This document shows, piece after piece, positions 1-7,353 of a DNA stretch of 64,000 nucleotides (its first letter is position 1; each line of letters opens with the position of its first letter). The stretch comes from Sideroxydans sp. (lineage in GTDB: Bacteria > Pseudomonadota > Gammaproteobacteria > Burkholderiales > Gallionellaceae): contig WGNQ01000011.1 of NCBI GenBank assembly GCA_016124455.1, forward strand, positions 62,001 through 126,000, read 5' to 3'. The position numbers were made by a program, and so were the translations under genes. A model generated the notes under the pieces. That model saw only the letters and a list, made by a program, of their open reading frames with translations, was not told the DNA's origin and searched no databases.

Positions 1-417
1 GACCACGAGGAGTATTACGAGTTGTACCAGCGCTACCAGGCAGCCCGCCACAATGACGGCGACCTGGAAAGCGACAGCCGCGAGCAATACCGCGGCTTCC
101 TGCTGCAGACCCATGTCGATTCCATGCTGGTGGAATTCCGCGAGGATGGCGTATTGCGCATGGTCAGCATCATCGACATCCTGAGCGATGGCATCTCGTC
201 GGTATATACCTTTTACGACCCGGACGTGGCGCATGCGAGCTATGGCACCTACAACGTGCTGTGGCAGATAGACCTGTGCCGCAAACTGCTGCTACCCTAT
301 CTCTATCTCGGCTACTGGATCAAGGAAAGCCGCAAGATGGCCTACAAATCGAATTTCGCGCCACTGCAAGGATTGCTGCAAGGCGTATGGCAACCGCTTC
401 CCGAGGAACAAACCTGA
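1..417 (+). CDS. bpt: Aspartate/glutamate leucyltransferase (Bpt), C-terminal part
   Basis: The reading frame is open from the first base of the window, so the gene begins upstream and only about 138 codons are visible. The product belongs to the bacterial arginyl/leucyl-tRNA-protein transferase family (N-end rule), which adds leucine to proteins with N-terminal Asp or Glu and so marks them for ClpAP degradation in the cytoplasm. Seen directly: the family's C-terminal block [17 protein letters not shown] and the upstream stretch with YTFYDPD. The stop codon overlaps the pyrD start (TGATG), so the two genes are translationally coupled. The family call is firm; the N-terminus cannot be judged. 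Confidence 0.9.
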   Translation, partial: DHEEYYELYQRYQAARHNDGDLESDSREQYRGFLLQTHVDSMLVEFREDGVLRMVSIIDILSDGISSVYTFYDPDVAHASYGTYNVLWQIDLCRKLLLPYLYLGYWIKESRKMAYKSNFAPLQGLLQGVWQPLPEEQT

Positions 418-1430
418 TGTATCCCTTGCTGCGCCCGCTGCTGTTTACGCTCGCTCCCGAAACCGCCCACCACCTCACCCTGGACGGCCTGCAAACCGCC
501 TACGACCTGGGCCTGCTGCCGCTGGTTGCGCGGCGCCCGGCGGACGATCCGCGCACCGTGATGGGCCTGGAATTTCCCAATCCGGTCGGCTTGGCCGCGG
601 GCCTGGACAAGAACGGCGAATACATCGATGCGCTGGCCGCGCTCGGTTTCGGCTTCATCGAGATCGGCACCATCACCCCGCGCCCGCAGCCCGGCAATCC
701 GCAGCCACGGCTGTTCCGCCTGCCTGCAGCTCAGGGCATCATCAACCGCATGGGCTTCAACAACCACGGCGTGGACGCGCTGGTCGAAAACGTGAAGCGC
801 GCCAGGTTCAAGGGCATCCTCGGCATCAACATCGGCAAGAACGCCGACACGCCGATCGAAAATGCCGCCTGTGACTACCTGACCTGTTTGCGCAAGGTAT
901 ACACCCACGCCAGTTACGTTGCGGTCAACATCTCCTCGCCCAACACCAAGAACCTGCGCCAGTTGCAGGGTGGCGACGAACTCGATTCGCTGCTTGCGCA
1001 ATTGAAGGCGGAGCAGACCAGCCTCGCCGACCTGCACGGCAAATACGTGCCGCTGGCGGTAAAAATCGCCCCCGATCTCGACAATGAGCAGGTCAGCCAG
1101 ATCGCTGCGCTGCTGGTCAAGCACCGCATCGACGGCGTGATCGCCACCAACACCACACTCTCGCGCGATGGTGTGGAAAACCTGGCACACGGCAACGAGG
1201 CAGGCGGGCTTTCCGGTGCGCCGGTGCGCAGCAAGTCCACCGCCGTGATCCGCCAGCTCGCGAATGCACTTGACGGCGCATTGCCGATCATCGGCGTTGG
1301 CGGCATCCTGGGCGGCGCCCATGCCGTGGAAAAAATCAGCGCCGGCGCGGCACTGGTGCAAATCTACAGCGGGCTGATCTACAGCGGCCCGGCGCTGGTT
1401 GCGGAATGCTGCACGGCATTGCGCCACTGA
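417..1430 (+). CDS. pyrD: Dihydroorotate dehydrogenase (quinone), class 2
   Basis: Oxidises dihydroorotate to orotate in pyrimidine synthesis, passing electrons through FMN to the quinone pool at the inner membrane. The predicted 337 aa fit class 2 enzymes. The N-terminal helix region [10 protein letters not shown] is the class 2 membrane-association segment. Family motifs seen: [10 protein letters not shown] (residues 58-67), [22 protein letters not shown] (the catalytic-base Ser region of class 2) and the phosphate-binding GVGGI near the C-terminus. The ATG at 417 shares a base with the bpt stop codon; a longer frame reaching back to 261 lies inside bpt and is rejected. Confidence 0.96.
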   Translation: MYPLLRPLLFTLAPETAHHLTLDGLQTAYDLGLLPLVARRPADDPRTVMGLEFPNPVGLAAGLDKNGEYIDALAALGFGFIEIGTITPRPQPGNPQPRLFRLPAAQGIINRMGFNNHGVDALVENVKRARFKGILGINIGKNADTPIENAACDYLTCLRKVYTHASYVAVNISSPNTKNLRQLQGGDELDSLLAQLKAEQTSLADLHGKYVPLAVKIAPDLDNEQVSQIAALLVKHRIDGVIATNTTLSRDGVENLAHGNEAGGLSGAPVRSKSTAVIRQLANALDGALPIIGVGGILGGAHAVEKISAGAALVQIYSGLIYSGPALVAECCTALRH

Positions 1431-1439
1431 GGAGGCGAC

Positions 1440-2567
1440 ATGCGCATCGGCGTACCGAAAGAAATCAAGGATCACGAATTCCGCGTCGGCCTCACGCCGG
1501 ACGGCGTGCGCGCGCTGTGCGGCACCGGCCACGAAGTGCGGGTGGAAGCGGGTGCGGGTACGGCCATCGGGTTTGCCGATGAACAATATGCGCAAGCCGG
1601 CGCACAGATCGTTGCCGGCCCCGCTCCCGTGTATGACTGCGAACTGGTGGTCAAGGTAAAGGAACCGCAGCCTGCGGAAATCCCGCTGATCGGCAAGCAC
1701 CTCACACTGTTCTGCTACCTGCATCTCGCCGCTGCGCGTGAACTCGCCGCACAACTGCTGCACAGCCAGGCCATGTGCATTGCCTATGAAACCGTCATCG
1801 ACGCGCAGGGCGGACTGCCCCTGCTCACCCCGATGTCACAAGTGGCGGGCCGTCTGTCGGTGCAGATGGGTGCCTGGGCACTGACCATGGCCAACGGCGG
1901 CAGCGGCGTGCTGCTTTCCGGCGTACCCGGCGTGGCGCCGGCCCGGGTCACCATCCTCGGCGGCGGCATGGTCGGTACCAACGCCGCGCAGATCGCACTC
2001 GGCATGGGCGCGGACGTGACTTTGCTGGAGCGCAACCATGACACCATGCGCCGCCTTGAGGAAGTTTTCGGCGCACGCCTGAAGACCGCCTATTCCGAGC
2101 CTTCCACGCTGGCCAGCTGCGTGCGCGAGTCCGACCTGGTAATCGGCGCAGTGCTGATACCGGGCAAGCATGCGCCCAAGCTGATCGCCCGCGACATGAT
2201 AAAAAGCATGCGCCCCGGCTCGGTGCTGGTCGACATCGCCATCGATCAGGGTGGCTGCGCCGAAACCTCACGCCCCACCACCCACAGCGACCCGATCTAT
2301 ATCGAGGAAGGCGTGGTGCACTACTGCGTCGCCAACCTGCCCGCCGCCACCGCACGCACCTCGACACTCGCACTGACCCACGCCACGCTGCCCCACGTGC
2401 TGGAACTCGCCAACCAAGGTATCAAACCTGCGCTAATGGAAAATGCCGGGCTGCGGAGCGGCCTCAACGTATGCGCCGGACACATCACCCATGCCAGTCT
2501 GGCCGACGACCTGGGCTATCCGTTGCTTGCAGCGGAAGCGGCACTGACCAAACCTGATTTAGTTTAA
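1440..2567 (+). CDS. ald: Alanine dehydrogenase
   Basis: Catalyses the reversible NAD-dependent deamination of L-alanine to pyruvate and ammonia. The 375 aa protein matches the family length. The N-terminal substrate domain starts MRIGVPKEIKDHEFRVGLTP and contains KVKEPQP and FCYLHLAA (substrate-binding Lys and His regions). The Rossmann fold glycine motif VTILGGGMVGTNAA lies near residues 170-183, and SRPTTHSDPIY follows in the C-terminal half. It starts 9 bases after the pyrD stop with a GAGGCGAC ribosome-binding site, so it probably shares the pyrD transcript. No dedicated Lrp/AsnC-type regulator lies next to it. Confidence 0.93.
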   Translation: MRIGVPKEIKDHEFRVGLTPDGVRALCGTGHEVRVEAGAGTAIGFADEQYAQAGAQIVAGPAPVYDCELVVKVKEPQPAEIPLIGKHLTLFCYLHLAAARELAAQLLHSQAMCIAYETVIDAQGGLPLLTPMSQVAGRLSVQMGAWALTMANGGSGVLLSGVPGVAPARVTILGGGMVGTNAAQIALGMGADVTLLERNHDTMRRLEEVFGARLKTAYSEPSTLASCVRESDLVIGAVLIPGKHAPKLIARDMIKSMRPGSVLVDIAIDQGGCAETSRPTTHSDPIYIEEGVVHYCVANLPAATARTSTLALTHATLPHVLELANQGIKPALMENAGLRSGLNVCAGHITHASLADDLGYPLLAAEAALTKPDLV

Positions 2568-2574
2568 AAACGAC

Positions 2575-2604
2575 ACGAAAAAAGCGGGCGCCAATAGCGC
2601 CGCG
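2575..2604 (-). terminator. Rho-independent terminator after the GFA-family gene
   Basis: Read on the minus strand, a GGCGC / GCGCC stem with loop TATTG is followed by CGC and a run of six T residues (complement of 2578-2583). It lies just past the stop at 2612 and also separates this convergent gene from ald. Confidence 0.65.
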
Positions 2605-2611
2605 CCGGCCA

Positions 2612-3010
2612 TCACTTGCCGGGGTGCCATTCCGGGTAAAACGCAACGTTCTCGCTGTCCTGCAACCACGGCACATCATGCGAACACCAGATATGCATGG
2701 TCGGCCGGGAACCGGGATCCTCATCCAGCGTGGGAACACGCACGATCACATGGGGCATCGCCGGCCGTTCCGCCATCAAATGGGAACCACACGTCGAACA
2801 GAAGTAGCGCAATTTGCCCGGCGACGACTCGAAGGCCGACAACTTGTCCTCACCTTTCAACCAGCGGAAGTGCTCGCGCTTGACCCCGGCATTCGAAGAA
2901 AACGCCGCCCCCTGTGCTTTACGACACGTATGACAGTGACAATGCATGATCGGCATATCGAGCTGGTCAACCTCGTACTCGACAGCACCACACAGACAGC
3001 TACCTTTCAT
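2612..3010 (-). CDS. GFA/CENP-V family zinc protein
   Basis: A 132 aa member of the glutathione-dependent formaldehyde-activating enzyme-like (GFA/CENP-V) family, small beta-tent proteins that bind zinc through cysteines. Seen: CLC at residues 5-7, HCHC..C at 23-29 and CSTCGSH in the second half. Substrate specificity cannot be assigned; many members are not formaldehyde enzymes. The ATG at 3010 was chosen because AAAGGAG stands 8 bases upstream; a longer frame to 3076 lacks this support. The gene follows an attC-like site (3139-3196) in the same direction, so it may be the third member of the cassette array, but I found no attC-like site after its stop. Confidence 0.85.
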   Translation of the reverse strand: MKGSCLCGAVEYEVDQLDMPIMHCHCHTCRKAQGAAFSSNAGVKREHFRWLKGEDKLSAFESSPGKLRYFCSTCGSHLMAERPAMPHVIVRVPTLDEDPGSRPTMHIWCSHDVPWLQDSENVAFYPEWHPGK

Positions 3011-3138
3011 TCTTTCATCTCCTTTGATACCGCACGATGACCCGTAGATTTGTGCCTTATTAGTAAGGCGTACCATCTTTATTTTGTTGTCTTCCCACGA
3101 AAGATAATCGACTCCGCCCCCATTTATTATAGTTTGAT

Positions 3139-3196
3139 GCCCAACGAATGAGTTCAGCCGCGTAACGAAGCCACGTCGGTTGCCCCTGCGTCAGGC
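3139..3196 (-). other. attC-like integron recombination site (attC2)
   Basis: On the minus strand it runs from GCCTGAC (R''-like, complement of 3190-3196) to GTTGGGC (R' box, GTTRRRY, complement of 3139-3145). Between them L''-like CCGACGT and L'-like ACGCGGCTGAAC pair as a stem with one unpaired base, as in known attC sites. The R'' matches the complement of the preceding cassette's first bases (TTAGGC) except for one base, as expected for a cassette. The stop codon and the last residues of the Dph6-like gene lie inside this site. 58 bp is at the short end of the usual attC range. Confidence 0.7.
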
Positions 3197-3879
3197 GCAG
3201 GGGCAACAAATTCCAGCTCGTGAATATTCATATACACCAGTGAATCGGTGGCGCATTTTGAATAAGAACGAATATCAATGCTTCGCGTGAATTGCGGCCC
3301 GTCAACAACCAACGTGTGATACTCACCTTCTTCACCACACATATCCAGATCAGTCTGCTCACAAATGGCACACAACTCGGCAATCGCCGAGTCATCCAAC
3401 TCCCGGCCAACCCAACTCTCATTAAGCCAGCGTCTGTTGACGCAGGAAAAGCGCGCCTTGAACCCTCTGTCCAGCAATTGTCGAAGCAAGGCGTTCCGAT
3501 CGCGCCCCCACAAAGGCGTATGCACGTTCATTCCGACAGAACGGCTCCGCTCTCGAATCCAATTCGGATTCCCGTCCACTTCCGCGATGTCTCCTGTAAC
3601 AACGCAGTTAATGCCCATTTCATCTCTCAGTCGACACAGGCTGGCTTCGTAACTTTTCTCGAACGGTGCGCTGATGGGTAAAATATAGTGCGGTAACGCC
3701 AATGCTTGGGCCTGCATTTTGATAAAGCTCATCGGATGTGCCAGAAAATCAGGCTGCGGTGGCGCAAATGTGACCAGACAACTAATGCAGCAACCGTTCT
3801 GATCGGCCTCATACAAGGCCATCGAAGAATCTTTCCCGCCCGTCCAGAGCATCGCTGCATTTTGCATGGGGGCAACCAT
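3154..3879 (-). CDS. Dph6-like PP-loop ATP pyrophosphatase
   Basis: A 241 aa protein of the adenine nucleotide alpha-hydrolase (PP-loop) superfamily, related to diphthine-ammonia ligase Dph6. These enzymes adenylate a substrate with ATP and transfer ammonia. Seen: the P-loop WTGGKDSSMALYEA at residues 12-25, GINCVVTGDIAEVDGN in the middle, LWGRDR and GEEGEYHTLVVDGP in the C-terminal half, all typical of this branch. Bacteria lack diphthamide, so the real substrate is unknown. The ATG is 10 bases after the R' box of an attC-like site, and the C-terminal residues (VAPAPDAGATDVASLRG) are encoded by the next attC-like site, so the gene fills one cassette. Confidence 0.82.
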   Translation of the reverse strand: MVAPMQNAAMLWTGGKDSSMALYEADQNGCCISCLVTFAPPQPDFLAHPMSFIKMQAQALALPHYILPISAPFEKSYEASLCRLRDEMGINCVVTGDIAEVDGNPNWIRERSRSVGMNVHTPLWGRDRNALLRQLLDRGFKARFSCVNRRWLNESWVGRELDDSAIAELCAICEQTDLDMCGEEGEYHTLVVDGPQFTRSIDIRSYSKCATDSLVYMNIHELEFVAPAPDAGATDVASLRG

Positions 3880-3888
3880 TATGATGTC

Positions 3889-3957
3889 GCCTAACGTTCA
3901 AGTTCAGGCGCCTTGCGCGGTTTTATGCGCAAGGTCGCCTGCAACGCAAGGTTAGCC
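3889..3957 (-). other. attC-like integron recombination site (attC1)
   Basis: On the minus strand it starts with GGCTAAC (R'', complement of 3951-3957) and ends with GTTAGGC (R' box, GTTRRRY, complement of 3889-3895). The core is a strong imperfect hairpin: arms 3905-3918 and 3927-3941, loop GGTTTTAT, with a single unpaired base at 3935, matching the extrahelical base expected in attC sites. The R'' half is complementary to the first bases of the cassette it ends (TTAGCC at 4479-4474), which is the established signature of a cassette's own attC. Confidence 0.75.
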
Positions 3958-3969
3958 ATCATGGGCGCC

Positions 3970-4452
3970 TCAATCTTGCGCGTATTCGGGGGCTGGAGAG
4001 CCGCGATAGCCCGTGGGAATTTGCGAGTTACAAACCGGGCAGGCATACGAAACAAAGCCATTGGAATTGGCGAGTGGGTTGAGGATAGATTTTCGGCCGC
4101 TCTCGTAGCAGTTTGTACAAATCAAATGCGGAGGTTCGGAGTTTCTCATGGATTCTTTAAGCGCATAGGCAACACCAGCATCCCATGGCCGTACCAACTT
4201 GTAACGTTGCTTCTGTGTTTCCCATGCTTTTACGCGAGCGACTTCTTCTTTCAGTGCGCGTATCTCCTCAACCATCGCCGCTTGATCCGCATTGGCAGAA
4301 AGTGCGCTGCTCTGGGCGGACAGAATGGCGCTCTGAAGCTCAATGACCTTTCCCTGGACATCGGAGAGCGACTTAAGCTCAAGGATGCCCTTTGCAATAT
4401 CACCAGCGACCTTGAGGCCGGAAATCGTTCCTTGAATAAGAGACATGTCCAT
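3970..4452 (-). CDS. Coiled-coil plus zinc-ribbon hypothetical protein in a gene cassette
   Basis: A 160 aa protein with no signal peptide. Residues about 20-80 form a predicted amphipathic helix/coiled coil (ELKSLSDVQGKVIELQSAIL and EEIRALKEEVARVKAWE). The C-terminal half carries two CxxC pairs (CTNCYESG and CPVCNSQ) that look like one zinc ribbon. I recognise it as resembling a family of uncharacterised bacterial proteins with the opening MSLIQGTISGLKVAGDIAKG; no function is known to me. It sits 12 bases before attC1, and its 5' end starts 28 bases after a GTTAGCC core site, so it is the sole gene of a cassette spanning about 3896-4479. Alternative start: the second Met, at 4446. Confidence 0.75.
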   Translation of the reverse strand: MDMSLIQGTISGLKVAGDIAKGILELKSLSDVQGKVIELQSAILSAQSSALSANADQAAMVEEIRALKEEVARVKAWETQKQRYKLVRPWDAGVAYALKESMRNSEPPHLICTNCYESGRKSILNPLANSNGFVSYACPVCNSQIPTGYRGSPAPEYAQD

Positions 4453-4468
4453 GGGTGGCTCCGTGATG

Positions 4469-4480
4469 ATGATGGCTAAC
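4469..4480. repeat. Cassette boundary repeat pairing with 3951-3962
   Basis: ATGATGGCTAAC here is the exact reverse complement of GTTAGCCATCAT at 3951-3962. On the minus strand it provides the GTTAGCC core site at the 5' edge of the first cassette. It is the start-side half of the cassette whose attC is at 3889-3957. Confidence 0.7.
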
Positions 4481-4705
4481 GTAAAATAGACACCCTAAAA
4501 AATGCCGGGAAAGGCACCTTCGAGGTGTATAAACCGGATATTGACTGGTAATTAATTGTATTCATTGAATACAAAAACAATGGCACACCCTAATTTTCCG
4601 GATAAAAGCACCATCGTATTCTCCATGCCCCCGCTTCGCACCGTACCCGACCACCTTCACCCGGTCAATATGCCAAACGGTCTAGCCCCGGCACTCCACG
4701 CCTGA
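4481..4705. promoter_or_regulatory. Intergenic region with a 19-bp perfect palindrome
   Basis: This 225-base stretch between the cassette edge and the outer-membrane protein gene has no credible ORF. It contains the perfect palindrome TTGTATTCATTGAATACAA at 4556-4574 in an AT-rich setting, which looks like a dimeric-regulator operator. A promoter reading left into the cassettes would fit here. No integrase gene and no convincing attI site are visible. Confidence 0.45.
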
Positions 4706-5437
4706 TCAGAAAAATCCGTATTCCAGCCGGAATATGAGCGTTTGTTTCGGTGCCATCTTGTTGAGGCCATAAAGGACGGCGACGCTGTATCCGAGTTCGC
4801 TGCCCTGGGCCGTTTGCAATTCGCCGGAAAGTGCCGGGCCGATCTGGCTGGCGTTATCGACGGGGCGGTAATACGCTTCAAAACCGGGCACCAGCGTCGG
4901 CCTGATTTTGTAGCCGAAGCTGTAGGCGGAACGGAACGCATACTTGCCGCTGGCCTGGCTGCCGACCTGCTTTTCCCAGATCGTGTTGAGGCGCTGAATG
5001 ACATGCCCCGACCACTTTTCGAACAGCGGCCCGAATTCGATACTGCTCGGCGTGCCCGCCTGCCTGTTGTGCACGTACGACAGTACGAAGCCTGGATCGG
5101 CCCAGTATTCGCCGGGATCCGCGAGCTGGAAAATATTCTCGAATTCGTAGCCCACCGGATGCCTGACGCCATCCTGGCCATAGGCAAAACGGCCGGCATA
5201 GAGCTCGGTTTTCCACCAGCGGTTCACGCCGTATGCCACGGACATTTCATTCGCCCCGGTGCGGTTGAGTGCACTGCCGCCATCGCGGTAATGAAAACCG
5301 CGCAGTTCGATTTCCTTCTGACCTTGCACGACGTGCGGCGAATAGACGGAGAAATCATTCGCCACGGCAGGCTGCGCAAGCCCGCTGCAGGCGATGGCCA
5401 GCATTGCTGCCGCCGGAAAATATCGGCGGCTACACAC
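4706..5437 (-). CDS. Exported outer-membrane beta-barrel-like protein of the FTR1 locus
   Basis: A 243 aa protein with an N-terminal signal peptide (LAIACSGLAQPAVA, cleavage probably before NDFSV). The rest alternates polar and aromatic residues in short strands and ends in LEYGFF, a terminal Phe typical of outer-membrane barrels. I do not recognise a named family. Its start overlaps the end of the FTR1 gene by 8 bases, so it is the last gene of the cupredoxin-FTR1 operon. It may be an outer-membrane component or sensor linked to iron import, but that is inferred from position only. Confidence 0.75.
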   Translation of the reverse strand: MCSRRYFPAAAMLAIACSGLAQPAVANDFSVYSPHVVQGQKEIELRGFHYRDGGSALNRTGANEMSVAYGVNRWWKTELYAGRFAYGQDGVRHPVGYEFENIFQLADPGEYWADPGFVLSYVHNRQAGTPSSIEFGPLFEKWSGHVIQRLNTIWEKQVGSQASGKYAFRSAYSFGYKIRPTLVPGFEAYYRPVDNASQIGPALSGELQTAQGSELGYSVAVLYGLNKMAPKQTLIFRLEYGFF

Positions 5438-6278
5438 CGGGGCCGACCGGTTGTCCGGGAAGTTTCGCTGGCGCCATGGTGCGGCCGCCGCGCGTGCGCA
5501 TCAGGGTCAGGATGGTCAGCAAGGTGCCGACATAGAACACGACTTCGATGCCGGAAGGGCGCGCGATGTAACCCACCAGAACGTGCAGCAGCTGGCCGGC
5601 GATGCTGTGCTGGCTCAGGATGTGCGAGGTATTCCACACGCCATAGCCCAGCGCAGGCAGCAAGCCGGCCTGGTTGAGGAAACCCGCAGCCTGTGCGGCG
5701 AGGCCGGCCGCCAGCAACAGGATCAGCCAGCTGGTGACGGAAAAGAAATGACGCGCGGGAATGCGCAGCAAACCCAGGTACAGCAGCAAACCCACCAGCA
5801 CGCCGACGACCACGCCGCCCAGGCCACCAAGTACCATACTCGTGCCGTGTTCGCCGCCCGCGGCAATTGCCCACAGGAACAGCACGGCTTCCGACCCTTC
5901 GCGCATCACCGCGGCCGTTGTGACCACCAGCAATGCGGCCAGCGGCCTGCTGCCGTCCTGGACTTCGCTGCCGACCGCGCTGATGGCCGCAGACATCTGC
6001 CGACCATGTGTGCTCATCCACACGTTATGCCAGGTCAGCATGGCGACCGCGCCAAGCAGGATGACCGCGTTAAGTATGGCTTGCCCGTTGCCGGAAAATG
6101 TCGTGGATGCCACGTTGGCGAGGATGGCCACGAAGGAAGCGCCCGACAGTCCGAGCGCGATGCCGCCGGCTATCCAGCGGCCGCGGCCGGCGATACCGCG
6201 GCTGGCGCCGAGCACGATGGCGATGATGAGTGCCGCTTCCAGCACTTCGCGAAACATGATGATGGCAGTCGCAAGCAT
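5430..6278 (-). CDS. FTR1-family iron permease
   Basis: Inner-membrane high-affinity iron permease of the FTR1/EfeU (OFeT) family, 282 aa with about seven hydrophobic segments. The two iron-handling motifs are visible: REVLEA at residues 10-15 (canonical REGLE with Gly replaced by Val) and REGSEA in the middle. The family translocates Fe3+ formed by oxidation of Fe2+. The cupredoxin gene ends 2 bases upstream of its start, and together with the overlapping outer-membrane protein gene they form one operon. A Fur box lies upstream of the operon, so repression by iron is likely. Confidence 0.92.
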   Translation of the reverse strand: MLATAIIMFREVLEAALIIAIVLGASRGIAGRGRWIAGGIALGLSGASFVAILANVASTTFSGNGQAILNAVILLGAVAMLTWHNVWMSTHGRQMSAAISAVGSEVQDGSRPLAALLVVTTAAVMREGSEAVLFLWAIAAGGEHGTSMVLGGLGGVVVGVLVGLLLYLGLLRIPARHFFSVTSWLILLLAAGLAAQAAGFLNQAGLLPALGYGVWNTSHILSQHSIAGQLLHVLVGYIARPSGIEVVFYVGTLLTILTLMRTRGGRTMAPAKLPGQPVGPGV

Positions 6279-6279
6279 G

Positions 6280-6630
6280 TTACTTTCCCTTCGCGTCGTC
6301 AGGTTTCACTACGACCGAACCCCGCATCTCGTGGTTGAAGTCGTTAAAGAACTCATAGCTGCCCGGTTCCAGCGGCCCGATGTAGATCGTTACCTCGCCA
6401 TGCCCCGGCACGACCACCTCGCGCGACATGTCATAGCTTTCGAATTCGGCCGGCATGCTGTCCAGATTGCGTACCAGCAATTTGATTCTGACGCCCGCAG
6501 GAAAAGCCAGCGCATTCGGCTCGAACTGCCTGTCATGTATCACCAGCAACGGCGACAATTCGGCCGCCCCCGCGGGCATGACCCACAACCCTGCCGCCGC
6601 TACGGCGGCCAATAACACGCGTGCCAACAC
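6280..6630 (-). CDS. Periplasmic cupredoxin-domain protein
   Basis: A 116 aa exported protein: signal peptide to about residue 22 (AVAAAGLWVMPAGA), then one cupredoxin-like domain with HDRQFEPNALAFPAGVRIKL, MSREVVVPGHG and YEFFNDFNHEMRG. It resembles the EfeO-type cupredoxin domain and stand-alone partners of FTR1 permeases, and may bind copper or iron and deliver or oxidise iron for the permease. The canonical C-terminal Cys-X-X-X-His-X-X-X-Met set is not complete; a His-Glu-Met triplet is present instead. The start is GTG at 6630, 4 bases after AGGAGG; a TTG two codons in gives a more usual spacing and is also possible. Confidence 0.85.
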   Translation of the reverse strand: MLARVLLAAVAAAGLWVMPAGAAELSPLLVIHDRQFEPNALAFPAGVRIKLLVRNLDSMPAEFESYDMSREVVVPGHGEVTIYIGPLEPGSYEFFNDFNHEMRGSVVVKPDDAKGK

Positions 6631-6677
6631 GAGACCTCCTTGGTTAAACTCACAAAAACCTGTAATATGCTTCCAAT

Positions 6678-6696
6678 GTAAACGATAATCATTCTC
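6678..6696. promoter_or_regulatory. Fur box between fur and the cupredoxin-FTR1 operon
   Basis: The 19-mer here contains GATAATCATT followed by CTC, an exact match to ten central bases of the E. coli Fur consensus and a close match at its right end. It sits 48 bases upstream of the cupredoxin start (minus strand) and 75 bases upstream of fur (plus strand), so it could control both directions. Confidence 0.75.
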
Positions 6697-6771
6697 ATGT
6701 AAAGCAATGAAACCTGCAACCGGAATTCACTTAATGCCGCTATATACCTCATCCATGTTCCGGGGGCACGC

Positions 6772-7197
6772 ATGAGCACGCCGGACGATCTCAAGACCGC
6801 CGGCCTGAAAGCCACCATGCCGCGCCTGAAAATTCTCAGCCTGTTCGAGCAGGGCGAAGCGCGGCATTTGAGCGCAGACGACATATACAACACGCTGATC
6901 GGGGAAGGCTTCGATATCGGCTTTGCCACGGTATATCGCGTGCTGACCCAGTTCGAGCAGGCCGGGCTGCTCACGCGCCACCATTTCGAGAACGACCGCT
7001 CCGTATTCGAGCTCAACCAGGGCGGCCACCACGACCACATCATGTGCCTGCAATGCGGACGGGTCGAAGAGTTCTACGACCCGGAAATCGAGAAGCGCCA
7101 GGTCGAGGCCGCCGAAAAGCTCGGCTTCACGATACGCGACCACTCGCTCTACCTGTATGGCGATTGCACGCGAACCAGGTGCCCACACCGGAAGTGA
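6772..7197 (+). CDS. fur: Ferric uptake regulator Fur
   Basis: Iron-responsive repressor, 141 aa, usual family length. The N-terminal winged helix includes TAGLKATMPRLKILSLFE and DIYNTLIGEGFDIGFATVYRVL (recognition helix region); the dimerisation half has HHDHIMCLQCGRVEEF, i.e. the HHxHxxCxxC metal-binding motif, and a final CTRTRCPH. It is transcribed away from the FTR1 operon across a Fur box, suggesting autoregulation. The ATG was chosen for its GGGGG ribosome-binding site. Confidence 0.95.
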   Translation: MSTPDDLKTAGLKATMPRLKILSLFEQGEARHLSADDIYNTLIGEGFDIGFATVYRVLTQFEQAGLLTRHHFENDRSVFELNQGGHHDHIMCLQCGRVEEFYDPEIEKRQVEAAEKLGFTIRDHSLYLYGDCTRTRCPHRK

Positions 7198-7288
7198 TCG
7201 CAAACGCGCCTGCAACCGGACGCTTTCCCGCATTACCGGAGGGGCTACTGTGACCCGTGATATCGCCATATTTCGGCATATTCATATA

Positions 7289-7314
7289 ACCAGCCCGTGG
7301 TTGAAGCGGCTGGT
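7289..7314 (+). promoter_or_regulatory. Hairpin in the rnf leader
   Basis: ACCAGCC and GGCTGGT form a perfect 7-bp stem with a 12-base loop in the 156-base gap between fur and rnfA, about 40 bases before the rnfA start. There is no T-run, so it is not a simple terminator; it may be a leader structure or operator. Confidence 0.35.
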
Positions 7315-7353
7315 GATACAGGGGATAATCGCCGTTCTCTGATAGAAGCCACT

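Noticed and set aside
342-1763. Long minus-strand open frame across pyrD and ald
   Set aside because: It is an antisense shadow of two well-supported plus-strand genes, common in GC-rich DNA, and has no family motifs.
2612-3138. GFA gene as a third complete integron cassette
   Set aside because: No attC-like site follows its stop, only a terminator, so only its left-hand border can be supported.
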